The notes under the pieces were generated by a model. That model saw only the letters and a list, made by a program, of their open reading frames with translations. It ran no database searches and had not been told where the DNA came from. Of a stretch of 32,262 bases of DNA, positions 19,526-29,158 are shown piece after piece (within the stretch, counting starts at the first letter, position 1; each line of letters opens with the position of its first letter). The DNA comes from CAYQCE01 sp964415885 (GTDB lineage Bacteria > Zixibacteria > MSB-5A5 > JAABVY01 > JAHJOQ01): positions 1 through 32,262 of the forward strand of contig CAYQCE010000043.1 of the NCBI GenBank assembly GCA_964415885.1. Reading direction: 5' to 3'. Made by a program: the position numbers and the translations under genes.

Positions 19526-22258
19526 ATGAGACGCAGTTTTCTGGTTATCTTAATGCTTCTTCTTGCTTGTAGTTTTGCTACTGCAGCCGATTACATCGCG
19601 GTGGACTTCAACCACGGCGACCCTTTCTTCGATGGTTTTCCGGCAACAGTTACGTTTGCCATGACCTACGAGTGTGACGACCCGGATCCACTTCCCGGTA
19701 CGTCGAACGGTTTTGAGTTTACGGCTACCGGTGGCGCTGTATTTGATTACACTGCCGGCAGCTTCACCAAGCTGCATGACACCGACTGGTGGGCCTTTGG
19801 TGGCCTGAATGTCAACGAATCCGCTCTTATTGGTTCCGGCCTCACCGTTGGCCAGCTCTTCACCGGCGGTCCGACTGCATTCCCGAACATCGCAACGGGT
19901 ACTGTCGATGAGCCGTGGCTCTCGATCACTTTCGACAACATCACCGGTATCGGCGGTCAGTTCTGCGTGGACTCCGCTCAGGTCGGTTCGACCGGCCCGT
20001 GGAAGTTCTCCGGAATGACCTGCGGTCTCGGTGGTGCCCCTGACCGTCCGCTCTTTGTGGACGCCAGCGGTTCGGATGCCAACCATCCGATCTGCGCCAA
20101 CGTCGATGAGCTCGTTTGCACCGAGCCGGACATCAACGTTACCCCGGTAGGTGATGAGCTTTCCGCTAATCACTGCAACGGCACGAGCTTCCAGTTCGCT
20201 GCCGATCCGGGTGCTGACGGCCTGAATCCGGCTACCATAGCCGGTTGGAGCGTCCTCTCCGGTCCGGGCACCATTGATGCGTCCGGCAACTACTCGATTG
20301 CTGCGCAGCCGACAGGCAGCTATGCAGTTGAGATCGAAGTTCTTAACAGCTGTGGCGAGACCGACACCTACGCCTTTGACGTTGTTTTCACCAACAACGC
20401 TCCGTCGTTCGTCGGTTGCCCGGTTGCCAAGAATGCCTCCACGGAATCCTCCACCAGCATTCAGCTGAATGCTACCGATACGGATCCGTGTGATGGTCTT
20501 ACCTTCTCGCTTTCCAACGATGGTGGATTCCCGGGCGACGTTTCCGTAAGCCCGTCCGGTGAGTTCGTGTGGGATCCGACTGCTGCTGCAGCCGGCGACT
20601 ACTTCTTCGAAGCTACCGTCGAGGACGGTGAGGGTGGATCCGCTACCTGCGATATCGAGATTACTCTTATCGCCGGTCGTCCGCTCGACATCGTGATCGA
20701 GAAGGAAGAGGGTGGCACCGACTATGACTTCCAGGGTGCACTCCAGGGCAAGTACTATGAAGTCGCTATTTTCCTGGCCAGCTTCAATCCGGCAGCCCCG
20801 GATCTGGAGCAGGATCCTGAGAACACCGGTCTCGGTGGTTTCGACTTCCTGGTTGCCTATGATGCTTCCGCTTTGACCTTCATCGAGGCCTTCCCTGGCC
20901 AGGAGCTGGTCGACAATGGCTGGGAGTACTTCACCTATCGTTTCGGTGCCTTCGGTAACTGCACCGGTGTTTGCCCGACCGGCATGCTCCGCATTGTTGC
21001 CATGGCTGAGCTGAACGATGGCCCGAACCATCCGGACTATAACGTTCAGGCTGGCGCTCCGGTTGCCAACGAGGTTGGCTTCACCGGTGAGCTGGTTAGC
21101 CTGAAGTTCTATGTCACGAACGACCGCACTTACGAGTGCCAGTTCGTGCCGATCTACTTCTGGTGGTTCGACTGCACCGACAACGTAGTGTCCGACCCGA
21201 CTGGTAACAAGGCCTACGTTGCCGATGAGGTATTCAATTTCTTCGATTGGAATACCGATGTTCAGGATTACGGTTCGACGGCCCTTAATGCGGCCTCGGA
21301 TGGTGGTAATTACCTCGCCGTTGATTCCGGTCTCGAGTTCTACTTCCCGCAGTATGGGGCTTGGAACTGCGATGTCGACAACAGCGATGGCAAGGGTGCG
21401 ATCCCGGTCATCCGCTTCTTCAACGGTGGCGTTGACATCATCTGCGCCGACGACATTGATGCTCGCGGCGACCTCAACCTGAACAATATCGCCAATGAAA
21501 TCGCGGACGCGGTTCTCTACACCAACTACTTCATCTATGGCATGAGTGCCTTCACAGTTCATGCTCCGGGACAGGTTGCTGCTTCGGACGTGAATGCTGA
21601 TGGTCGCGTGCTCACCGTTGGTGACCTCGTTTACCTCGTTCGTGTCATCACTGGCGATGCCGTACCGTTCGCGAAGCTCTCACCGTTTGCCAACAGCGTT
21701 GAGTTCGTCAACACCAATGGTGTTGTCGCTGCCAACGGTGTTGCCGACATGGGCGCCGCTCTCTTCGTGTTTGACGTTGAAGGCCAGGCTGACGCCACCT
21801 TGAACGTTGAGGGCATGAAGATGAATGCCGACATGGTCAACGGTCAGCTCCGCGTTATCGTATGGAGTGACTCCAGAAACAGCATCCCGGCCAATGCCGA
21901 TGTCATCACCGTCTCCGGTAATGCCACGCTGGTCGAGGCTGCTGCTGCCGACTACTATGGCAATGACCTGAATGTGAACCTCAAGGATGGTATCCTGCCG
22001 ACGAGCTTCGCTCTCAAGCAGAACTATCCGAACCCGTTCAACCCGTCCACAGCTATCGTTATCAATCTGCCGGAGCAGTCCGAGTACAAGATTGATATCT
22101 ACAACGTAGCTGGTCAGCTCGTTAAGAGCGTGTCGGGCAATGGCGTTGGTGAGGTTACCGAGGTTATTGACATGTCCGGTCAGGCCTCTGGTATCTACTT
22201 CTACAAGGCCACTGCGGGTCAGTACACTGACACCAAGAAGATGGTCCTGATGAAGTAA
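19526..22258 (+). CDS. Major T9SS-exported surface protein with dockerin-like domain
   Basis: This 910-residue protein has a signal peptide (1-21) and a beta-rich N-terminal region (22-190). It has Ig-like domains (about 195-385, the second with a Cys pair) and a cohesin-like domain (about 388-545). A dockerin-like domain follows (about 647-712: DLNLNNIANEIAD and DVNADGRVLTVGD, both 13-residue loops), then another beta region and a T9SS type A sorting domain (about 826-910: QNYPNPFNPST, then GIYFYKA, then KKMVLMK). Codon use differs from its neighbours: no TTA, CTA or TCA codon occurs from 19553 to 21562 (670 codons), and GGT, GTT, ACC and CTG are favoured. Very high expression is therefore likely, perhaps as a surface-layer or coat component. 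AAAGGAG precedes the start by six bases, and a strong terminator follows. It carries no catalytic motif I recognise. Confidence 0.85.
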   Translation: MRRSFLVILMLLLACSFATAADYIAVDFNHGDPFFDGFPATVTFAMTYECDDPDPLPGTSNGFEFTATGGAVFDYTAGSFTKLHDTDWWAFGGLNVNESALIGSGLTVGQLFTGGPTAFPNIATGTVDEPWLSITFDNITGIGGQFCVDSAQVGSTGPWKFSGMTCGLGGAPDRPLFVDASGSDANHPICANVDELVCTEPDINVTPVGDELSANHCNGTSFQFAADPGADGLNPATIAGWSVLSGPGTIDASGNYSIAAQPTGSYAVEIEVLNSCGETDTYAFDVVFTNNAPSFVGCPVAKNASTESSTSIQLNATDTDPCDGLTFSLSNDGGFPGDVSVSPSGEFVWDPTAAAAGDYFFEATVEDGEGGSATCDIEITLIAGRPLDIVIEKEEGGTDYDFQGALQGKYYEVAIFLASFNPAAPDLEQDPENTGLGGFDFLVAYDASALTFIEAFPGQELVDNGWEYFTYRFGAFGNCTGVCPTGMLRIVAMAELNDGPNHPDYNVQAGAPVANEVGFTGELVSLKFYVTNDRTYECQFVPIYFWWFDCTDNVVSDPTGNKAYVADEVFNFFDWNTDVQDYGSTALNAASDGGNYLAVDSGLEFYFPQYGAWNCDVDNSDGKGAIPVIRFFNGGVDIICADDIDARGDLNLNNIANEIADAVLYTNYFIYGMSAFTVHAPGQVAASDVNADGRVLTVGDLVYLVRVITGDAVPFAKLSPFANSVEFVNTNGVVAANGVADMGAALFVFDVEGQADATLNVEGMKMNADMVNGQLRVIVWSDSRNSIPANADVITVSGNATLVEAAAADYYGNDLNVNLKDGILPTSFALKQNYPNPFNPSTAIVINLPEQSEYKIDIYNVAGQLVKSVSGNGVGEVTEVIDMSGQASGIYFYKATAGQYTDTKKMVLMK

Positions 22259-22260
22259 TT

Positions 22261-22277
22261 TATGTCAGGATGACATA
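22261..22277 (+). other. Hairpin after the T9SS gene stop
   Basis: TATGTCA-GGA-TGACATA is a perfect 7-bp stem two bases after the stop codon and just ahead of the main terminator. It may protect the mRNA end. Confidence 0.4.
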
Positions 22278-22280
22278 GAT

Positions 22281-22310
22281 GCTGAGGGGGAGGTAATTCT
22301 CCTCCTCAGC
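22281..22310 (+). terminator. Terminator of the major T9SS gene
   Basis: GCTGAGGGGGAG (22281-22292) pairs with CTCCTCCTCAGC (22299-22310) over 12 bp with one G-U, around a six-base loop. It is followed only by TTAAAT, a weak T-run. Confidence 0.7.
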
Positions 22311-22813
22311 TTAAATCAAAAGCGGCCAACAGAAAGAGCAAGAGAAAGGAGAGTGATACAAAAAGAAAGAGATCTACCGGTGTTATCAAGGCGGCATAGG
22401 TGCGAAACAGGCATGTAGACAGGATGATCGGGGAAGCTAAGCTTATTTGATAGATAAGGTGCTCTCGATCTTTTTTTATTTGGTAGATATTCTTGAAGTG
22501 AAGAGAAAGGATGCATCTCTTTGCACCATAACTGAATCGAATTTGCTACATCGAAGTACCAATCAGGTTTACCTCTCACGGACGAGTCAAACTGGCGACG
22601 AGCAAATTGGGTCGAGAAGACCGGACGGCATACTTAAGTAACTGACATATAACGGATTATGAACGACTTGTGATGCGCAAAGTCTGCGCATGCGACTCTT
22701 GGCCGATATCCGACTGCGGCATAGATGTTGCTCTTTTAGGGTGGGAACAAATCTAATTATCGTGTCTTGGACGACACAGGAAAAAGGACGTAGAGATTAG
22801 ACAGGTTGGTAAT
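22311..22813 (+). other. Spacer and leader before the second T9SS gene
   Basis: I see no gene here; short open frames on both strands lack ribosome binding sites and protein character. Notable items are the perfect hairpin ATGCGCA-AAGTC-TGCGCAT (22673-22691), a weak promoter at 22728-22757 and, at its expected start point, the hairpin GTGTC-TTGGAC-GACAC (22762-22777). Confidence 0.45.
22728..22757 (+). promoter_or_regulatory. Possible promoter of the T9SS gene pair
   Basis: TTGCTC (22728-22733) and TCTAAT (22752-22757) lie 18 bases apart. The -10 matches five of six consensus positions and the -35 only three. The start would be near 22764, at the base of a small hairpin, about 50 bases before the ATG at 22814. 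Confidence 0.35.
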
Positions 22814-25219
22814 ATGAGAGCGTTGATTCCGATTCTCGCCGTTTTGTTTTGTTTGGCCGGAGCGAGTGGATACGGCCAGGACGATCCGTTTGGTGCGGTC
22901 GATACCGTTCGGGTAGGCGATATAACCGCTGCTCCGGGTGAGACGGTTGATCTGGATGTTCTGCTATTCAATGACAAGACCTTAAACAGTCTGACTGCTC
23001 CACTCCACTATAACAATCAGCTAATTACAGTCGACACGGTCATCTTCGATGACTCGAAAATATCGCATTTCGCCAATCATTTCGGAGTGGTGGATAACGG
23101 TGCGGGAACGCTTTTGCTCGGAGGGGTTGCTCTTCAGGAGGAGCCAATAGAAGCCGGTCTGGGGATTCTCGCTACGGTCAGGTTTACAGTTTCGGGAAGC
23201 GCCCCGATTGGCGCGTATGTGCCGATTGACAGCGGATTCATCGAGCCGGCAGGCTATATGGTCCTTGTGACGAGCGATCTCGAGAAGATTAAACCCGCTT
23301 TCACCTCGGGTGGAATCCAGATCGTCAATCCGAACAAGGCTCCCATTTTCTCAGATATCAACGATCAGTCGATCCGCGAGGGTGATACGCTGCGATTCAC
23401 GATCTCGGCCACCGATCCGGAAGGAAGCGCCGTCGAAATTGGTTCGCACAAACTACCCGATGGGGCGAAGCTGAACAGCCAGACGGGCGAGTTCGTCTGG
23501 GCGCCGCCATTCGTGGGACCGCACTCATCAATCGGCAGTCCGTTCGAGTTGAAATTCATCGCCAGCGACGGCGATGTCGCTTCATATATGACTGTTTCTG
23601 TAACTGTGGCTAACCGCAACCGTGCTCCGGTTCTGTCGGCGCCAGAGACGGTCGATGTTACGATCGGCGATTCCGTCAACGTGGTAATTTCGGCTGACGA
23701 CGGTGACCTTGAGGAGGTTGACGTCACGGTCGAGAATCTGCCGGGTGGTGCGGATTTCCGCACCGGTAATCCCGGCTACATTACCTGGGATACTGAACTC
23801 TCCGACTCCGGGTCTTTCGAGATTTATGTCTTCGCGACTGATCCCGCAGGTCTGGAGGACAATCGAACTGTGACTATAAACGTAGTTCCTGCTCCGTTTG
23901 CCGAGCTTGAGATAGCCGACGTTCAGATCGTCGGAGGAAATACCGGTATCGTAGATTTGCATCTGCTCAACCGAACGCCGATTTCGGCGATGAATCTATT
24001 AGTGAAGTACGATCAGTCCGCTCTGGACCTGCTCTCGGTGACATCCGAGGGAACCAGGCTCGAGGGTTGGGAGATATTCGCCCTCACGATCGAGGAGGCC
24101 GATGGTCGAATATGGCTCGATGCGAGAGCGAACGCCCCCGGATCTGATGTCAATCCTCCGCTCGATGAGGGGGATGGGATGGTTATGCGGCTGAATTTCT
24201 ACGTATCCTCCGATCCGGGGTTCATTGGGATGCTTGTGCCGGTCAAGTTCGATTTTCTCGATACTCTGACGCAGCAGGATAATGTGCTGTACACCGACGT
24301 TGGCGATCCTGTAGGATGGGAGAATACGTCGTTCTCGGACGGCTCCGTGTTTATCAAGCAAATCGAGACACTTATTGGTGATATCAATCTCAATGATGTT
24401 CCATTTGAAGTTGGCGATGCAGTGTATTTCCAGAATTATTTCATAAACCCTGCCGAGTATCCTCTCGACGGTGAGCGCTGGCCGAATTCAGATATAAATC
24501 AGGATAACCGCCCCGGCACGGTAGGCGACTTAGTCTTGCTCGTGGATATTGTTGGAGGCGGCTCCAGCGGCAAGGCGTCGCACGAAATCTCGGATGAGTC
24601 CGTGACAGTCGAAGTCGAAAGCGACAAGGGTAGCACCGCCTACAGGCTGAGAGCGGCACGCCCGATCGGTGCAGTGCTCCTCACTGTGGAGACAGATCGT
24701 GAGCATGCGTTCGAGATTGGTGAAAATCATGAGCACGCCGAAATGTTGACCCATTTCGATGGCTCCTCGACGAGAGTGCTGGTTCTTTCCGACGGCAGAA
24801 GCGAACTGCGATTCGACTCGGACGCTCCGCTTCTGTTGCGCCACGAGGCGGGAACTGAGCCGAGTCTCTCGAGTATTGAGATAGCAGATATGTTTGGCAA
24901 TATGCTTACGGCAGAGTTCCGCAAGGATGAGGCCCTACCCGTAAGCTACAGCCTCGGGCAGAACTACCCGAATCCATTTAATCCGAATACCGTGATCTCG
25001 TTCGCGATTCCAGGCTCGGAATCGGTCGAGCTTAAGATTTACAATATACGGGGGCAAGCTGTTAGAACCTTGATCGATGGGCAGATGGCCCCCGGTCGAC
25101 ACACTGTCCAGTGGGATGGCAGGGACGATCGCGGTGACGCGGTCTCATCCGGAGTTTATCTGTACAGGATTTCAGCAGGCGACTTCAGCGAAAGCCGGAA
25201 GATGACGCTGCTGAAATAA
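22814..25219 (+). CDS. T9SS-exported cohesin/Ig/dockerin-like protein
   Basis: This 801-residue protein has a signal peptide (about 1-22) and a cohesin-like domain (about 31-172). Two Ig/cadherin-like repeats follow (about 178-270 and 273-360, each starting AP-x-F/L and ending with a TV-x-V strand), then a second cohesin-like domain (about 365-515). The dockerin-like domain (about 518-590: DINLNDVPFEVGD and DINQDNRPGTVGD) has extended 13-residue loops. After a beta linker comes the T9SS type A sorting domain (about 712-801), with QNYPNPFNPNT and SGVYLYRI. The protein would be carried by Sec, then T9SS, and anchored at the cell surface. No ribosome binding site better than GGTTGG precedes the ATG. 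The next T9SS gene follows closely, so the two form an operon. Confidence 0.83.
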   Translation: MRALIPILAVLFCLAGASGYGQDDPFGAVDTVRVGDITAAPGETVDLDVLLFNDKTLNSLTAPLHYNNQLITVDTVIFDDSKISHFANHFGVVDNGAGTLLLGGVALQEEPIEAGLGILATVRFTVSGSAPIGAYVPIDSGFIEPAGYMVLVTSDLEKIKPAFTSGGIQIVNPNKAPIFSDINDQSIREGDTLRFTISATDPEGSAVEIGSHKLPDGAKLNSQTGEFVWAPPFVGPHSSIGSPFELKFIASDGDVASYMTVSVTVANRNRAPVLSAPETVDVTIGDSVNVVISADDGDLEEVDVTVENLPGGADFRTGNPGYITWDTELSDSGSFEIYVFATDPAGLEDNRTVTINVVPAPFAELEIADVQIVGGNTGIVDLHLLNRTPISAMNLLVKYDQSALDLLSVTSEGTRLEGWEIFALTIEEADGRIWLDARANAPGSDVNPPLDEGDGMVMRLNFYVSSDPGFIGMLVPVKFDFLDTLTQQDNVLYTDVGDPVGWENTSFSDGSVFIKQIETLIGDINLNDVPFEVGDAVYFQNYFINPAEYPLDGERWPNSDINQDNRPGTVGDLVLLVDIVGGGSSGKASHEISDESVTVEVESDKGSTAYRLRAARPIGAVLLTVETDREHAFEIGENHEHAEMLTHFDGSSTRVLVLSDGRSELRFDSDAPLLLRHEAGTEPSLSSIEIADMFGNMLTAEFRKDEALPVSYSLGQNYPNPFNPNTVISFAIPGSESVELKIYNIRGQAVRTLIDGQMAPGRHTVQWDGRDDRGDAVSSGVYLYRISAGDFSESRKMTLLK

Positions 25220-25264
25220 GGAGCCATGAAAAATACACTGTTCAAATATACGAGAGGTGCGAAT

Positions 25265-27580
25265 ATGAATAACAGCAAGTACGTGATTCTAATGCTGGTT
25301 CTGCTTGCCGTGTTCTTCGGCAGTGGTGGCAGCGCTTTAGCGCAGATTGACTGCCCACCCCTGCCTATACCAAATCCGGCGGACACTATGCGATTCGTGT
25401 CGACAAACGGTCTCCCGGGCGATACCGTCGCAGTCCAGTTGTGGGTGTCAAACCACACATACACAGTCGCGGGCATGAACTATATGTTCAGGTTCGACAC
25501 GACTCATGTGAAGCCGTTCATCGATCCGGCATCGCTTACAGAAGATGAGGTGGTTTTTGACCAGATAGGAAGAGCCTTTGCCCCTCAGCCGGCGGCACAG
25601 GGATACCCGTTCGATTTCGCATCCGCGGTGCGTACAAACGAGGTGTCGCAGGGAAAGCAGGTAATTGCCGGGATTCATGTTACACGCGGCCCTCAACCAC
25701 CGGACACATGGGATACACATATCGACGAGGGAGTTGGATCTCTCCTCCAGATATATTTCATAGTCGATGAGGGTGCACCTCTTGGTGATTCAGTGGCGAT
25801 CGAGCTTTTCAATGAGGAGGGCGGTGGTCGGACATGTAATTACTCCGATACGTCAAGCTGTATTGTCGACCCGAGGCTCGTGAAGGGATATATCAGATTC
25901 CAGGAACAGGTTATCGGTGAGGAGAATGACCCGCCGTTTTTCACCTCACCTTCTGCGGGACAGCAATTCAATGTTCAGCAGGGCGGTTCCGTTTCATTCA
26001 CCGTATCCGCAGCAGATCCACAGACTAATCAGGCGTTAGTTTTGTCGTTGGTAAACGGTCCCTCGGGCGCGTCCTTCCCGACGGCTACCGGAAACGGCTC
26101 GGTGTCGCAGACATTCTCGTGGACAACCGATATCGGGGATGTTGGCATAGTGAACGCTACGTTCAGGGTTGTGGATGATTCCTCTGCAGCGGTGACGCGC
26201 ACGGTCTCCATTAATGTCACCGAGCAGCCACCGCCCGAGGATGACCTTCTCTACACGTCCTCGAAAGAGCCGGGAGGCAGAATCGAGGGTGGAATACCGG
26301 GTGCGAATGATGTTTCAGTTCCGGTGAATTTGAACGACTTGAACGTACTCTATGGTGTTCAGTTCGACATCGAATACAGCTCTGCACAGATGGCACTCGA
26401 CTCGATTGTGCCGACAGACAGGCTCACAGGATTCGAGACATCGTCAGAGATAGTGGGTCCCGGAATAAGGCGTGTGGTATCGTACGGTCTCAACAACGAG
26501 ACGATTCAGCCTGGATCCTCCGGAAATGCGATATTCAACTGCTGGTTCCGAATCAACAATACCGCCGTTCCCGGGCTTTATAAATTCAAGTTAAAGAACG
26601 GAAGGGCATCGCTTTCACCGGGACAGGGTAGTCTCGAGCTGAACGTCGATACTACGGGTGCGGTCGCGGTTGATAATCTGGGTGACGCCAACCTCGATCG
26701 TTTCGTGGACGTCGGTGATCTTGTCACAATTGTGGCGTACATAATCGGCGATCGCGAGCTGGAAACGAGAGAGTTTCGCGCCGCGAACGTTAACGGGGAC
26801 ATCGAAGTTAATGTGGTCGATCTCGTGGGCGTAATAGACATTATCTTCACCGGAGCTGCTCCTGCACCATTCCACAAGCTTGAATACTTCGGTGAACCGG
26901 CTGTCGTAGATATTGGGCGCAACGCAAGCGACAACGAGATTGGCATTCTCTCGATAGATGCCGAACTGCCGACCGATATCGCAGGCGCGCAGTTCGACCT
27001 GAGATACAATCACAGCGAAATTGATGTCGGCGAACCGTACCTCACCGATTTGTCCGATGGGCTGATTCTGAGGCATCGTAAGCTTGATGACAGTCGTTTG
27101 CGGGTACTGATGTATTTTCCGCCGGATGCTACCCGGAATGTCATCGCGTCGGGTACGGGCCATATTCTCGAGATCCCGGTCTATGGTCCCGAATGCTGGT
27201 ATGACGATCCGACATGTGTGGAACTGGAGAACATAGTTCTATCCGATCCGGATGGTCGTGAGATTCCGACTAAGAAGAGTACCGGGCAGCTTCCGACCGA
27301 TTTCACTCTCCACCAGAATTACCCGAATCCGTTCAACCCGGAAACCCGTATCGGATTTGCTGTTGGAGGGGGTCGTGCCCAACATGTCGAGCTGACAGTT
27401 TACAACATACTCGGACAGAAAGTCCGGACTCTGGTCAGCGGGGAGATGATGCCGGGAACTTACGAGGTGACGTTCGATGGCACCGATTCATCCGGCGAGA
27501 AGCTGGCTTCGGGAGTGTATTTCTACACCCTGAGTGCCGATGAGGTTCGCGAAACGCGGAAGATGTTACTTGCCAAGTAA
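25265..27580 (+). CDS. T9SS-exported multi-cohesin-like/dockerin-like protein
   Basis: This 771-residue protein has a signal peptide (about 1-26, ending GGSALA). Its domains in order are: a cohesin-like domain (about 40-205), an Ig-like domain (about 213-320), a second cohesin-like domain (about 335-460), a dockerin-like pair (about 472-528: DANLDRFVDVGD and NVNGDIEVNVVD, normal 12-residue spacing), a third cohesin-like domain (about 543-668) and a T9SS type A sorting domain (about 675-771, QNYPNPFNPET). I choose ATG 25265 because GAGGTG (25254-25259) is ideally spaced and the signal peptide is then compact. An in-frame ATG at 25226 with AAGGAG only two bases away is the alternative, adding 13 residues. 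It is cotranscribed with the upstream gene. Confidence 0.83.
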   Translation: MNNSKYVILMLVLLAVFFGSGGSALAQIDCPPLPIPNPADTMRFVSTNGLPGDTVAVQLWVSNHTYTVAGMNYMFRFDTTHVKPFIDPASLTEDEVVFDQIGRAFAPQPAAQGYPFDFASAVRTNEVSQGKQVIAGIHVTRGPQPPDTWDTHIDEGVGSLLQIYFIVDEGAPLGDSVAIELFNEEGGGRTCNYSDTSSCIVDPRLVKGYIRFQEQVIGEENDPPFFTSPSAGQQFNVQQGGSVSFTVSAADPQTNQALVLSLVNGPSGASFPTATGNGSVSQTFSWTTDIGDVGIVNATFRVVDDSSAAVTRTVSINVTEQPPPEDDLLYTSSKEPGGRIEGGIPGANDVSVPVNLNDLNVLYGVQFDIEYSSAQMALDSIVPTDRLTGFETSSEIVGPGIRRVVSYGLNNETIQPGSSGNAIFNCWFRINNTAVPGLYKFKLKNGRASLSPGQGSLELNVDTTGAVAVDNLGDANLDRFVDVGDLVTIVAYIIGDRELETREFRAANVNGDIEVNVVDLVGVIDIIFTGAAPAPFHKLEYFGEPAVVDIGRNASDNEIGILSIDAELPTDIAGAQFDLRYNHSEIDVGEPYLTDLSDGLILRHRKLDDSRLRVLMYFPPDATRNVIASGTGHILEIPVYGPECWYDDPTCVELENIVLSDPDGREIPTKKSTGQLPTDFTLHQNYPNPFNPETRIGFAVGGGRAQHVELTVYNILGQKVRTLVSGEMMPGTYEVTFDGTDSSGEKLASGVYFYTLSADEVRETRKMLLAK

Positions 27581-27600
27581 AGAGTGAGATAGAACAGAGC

Positions 27601-27634
27601 GCCACGCTTCGTCACACGCTATGCTGAGCGTGGC
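27601..27634 (+). terminator. Hairpin between surface-protein genes
   Basis: GCCACGCT (27601-27608) and AGCGTGGC (27627-27634) form a perfect 8-bp stem with an 18-base loop, 20 bases after the T9SS gene. There is no T-run, so termination is uncertain. Confidence 0.4.
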
Positions 27635-27799
27635 TCTATCCCGGGGAGTCGATCGGGAATTGGGAATCTATAGAATAGGCCGTGCCGGAATCAGAATATG
27701 CGAGCAAGCCGATCTCGAAACGGGATCGGCGGGCGCGTTTCCCGGTAGCGGATGTCTCGATACAGGAGTTGAAAGAAGCAGTGCAAAGAGGATTGCGTT

Positions 27800-29058
27800 A
27801 TGAGAATATATGTTAAAGGCAAGTCCGGCCTGGCCGGATCCGCACGACTCTGGCAACTCGTCGTTGTCGGGATGATCACCGCAATCGTTATGTCATCGAG
27901 TGCGCTTGCGGCACCACCGGTTATAGACTCGATGCCTTCTGAGCGATACTTGGATGAGGGCGCAAACCTCAACTTCAATGTGTCTGCAACCGATCCGGAC
28001 GCGACAATCCCGAGCCTGTTTGCAGAGGATGTGCCGACAAACGCAACATTTGTAGATTCCGGAAATGGTACCGGCAATTTCAACTTCGATCCTGATTATA
28101 CACAAGCCGGTCAATATGACGTCAGATTCATTGCCTCCGACGGTGTCGAGAGGGACACCTTCATGGTCAGGATTGTAGTCTTCGATGTCAACCCTGCACC
28201 GGTTCTGGATTCGATCGGCGCCCAAAGCGTCGATGAGGCATCGAACTTGAGTCTCACTATTACTGCCTCCGATCCTGATAACTCGGTTCCGTCACTGTTT
28301 GCAGAGGACACGCCAACGAATTCGTTCTTTACTGACAACGGCGACGGCACCGGTGACTTCAGTTTCGATCCGAGCTACACGCAGGCGGGATCCTATTTCG
28401 TAAGGTTTATAGCTGCCGATTCAGCCCTCGCGGATACCGAGGTTGTTGAAATTACGGTCAATGACATAAACGCGCCTCCTGTTCTTGATCCGATAGGCGC
28501 TCAGAGTGTGGACGAAGGCGCTAATCTGAGTTTCACAGTTACCTCGTCCGATGTCGACGGTACTACACCTGCACTCACGGCCGAGGATCTTCCGACTAAC
28601 GCATCGTTCATCGATCTCGGGAACGGTACGGGTGACTTCACATTCGATCCATCGCAGACCCAGGCGGGCAGCTATGCGGTGAGATTCATAGCTTCTGATG
28701 GGGTCGCGGCAGATACGGAAGTGGTAGATATTACAGTCAACGCAGTGAATGTGGCTCCAACACTTGATCCGATAGGCGCACAGTCTGTCACCGAGGGTGC
28801 GAATCTCAACTTTGGTGTATCAGCCACTGACGCAGACGGTACTATCCCGTCCCTGATTGCCGAGGACCTGCCGGTCAATGCGACATTTGCAGACAACGGT
28901 GACGGTACGGGTACATTCGATTTCAATCCTGACTATACTCAGGCGGGATCGTACACGGTACGCTTTATCGCCGATGACGGCGTGGCAGCCGATACCGAGC
29001 TGGTGGAGATAACGGTCAACGAAGCTGGTAACCAGACACCTGTCCTCGATCCGATAGG
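27800..29058 (+). CDS. Repeat-rich Ig/cadherin-like exported protein, 5' part
   Basis: This is the N-terminal part of a gene cut by a scaffold gap. A signal peptide (1-37, ending MSSSALA) is followed by four tandem repeats of about 94 residues. Each repeat has the pattern PVLDPIGAQSV-x-EG, then L-x-F-x-V, then A-x-D, IPSL, FDPDYTQAGSY, VRFIASDG and DTEVVEITVN, resembling Ig-like/cadherin-like adhesion repeats of bacterial surface proteins. Calcium-type Asp residues (DPD, DGTG) recur. AAAGAGGA precedes the ATG by seven bases. Joining the two parts at their shared 55-base overlap restores one frame of 981 codons to the stop at 30900, so this and the next CDS entry are one gene. The protein probably acts in adhesion or as a surface stalk. 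Confidence 0.85.
28771..29058 (+). repeat. 282-bp coding tandem repeat, copy before the gap
   Basis: This block is identical, base for base as far as I can read, to 29208-29495. The period from one GATAGG boundary to the next is 282 bp (94 codons). The other repeats of the gene are clearly diverged at the DNA level, so this duplication is recent or an assembly duplication. Confidence 0.85.
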
Positions 29059-29158
29059 NNNNNNNNNNNNNNNNNNNNNNNNNNNNNNNNNNNNNNNNNN
29101 NNNNNNNNNNNNNNNNNNNNNNNNNNNNNNNNNNNNNNNNNNNNNNNNNNNNNNNNNN
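29059..29158. other. Scaffold gap (100 N)
   Basis: A run of exactly 100 N marks an assembly gap of unknown true length. The last 55 bases before it (29004-29058) are identical to the first 55 bases after it (29159-29213). Exact overlap of this size is what two graph contigs broken at a k-mer of 55 leave behind. Confidence 0.95.

Noticed and set aside
19550..21562. A 670-codon open frame on the minus strand
   Set aside because: It is exactly in register with the sense codons of the T9SS gene and exists only because that gene avoids TTA, CTA and TCA. The translation is low-complexity, with no signal peptide, domain or ribosome binding site.
22316..22641. Short open frames on both strands after the major T9SS gene
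   Set aside because: They overlap each other, lack ribosome binding sites, and have amino-acid compositions unlike the neighbouring genes.
22702..22709. GCCGATAT as a sigma-28 box before the T9SS gene at 22814
   Set aside because: Seven of eight positions match, but nothing resembling TAAA lies 15 bases upstream, and the gene has no flagellar connection.
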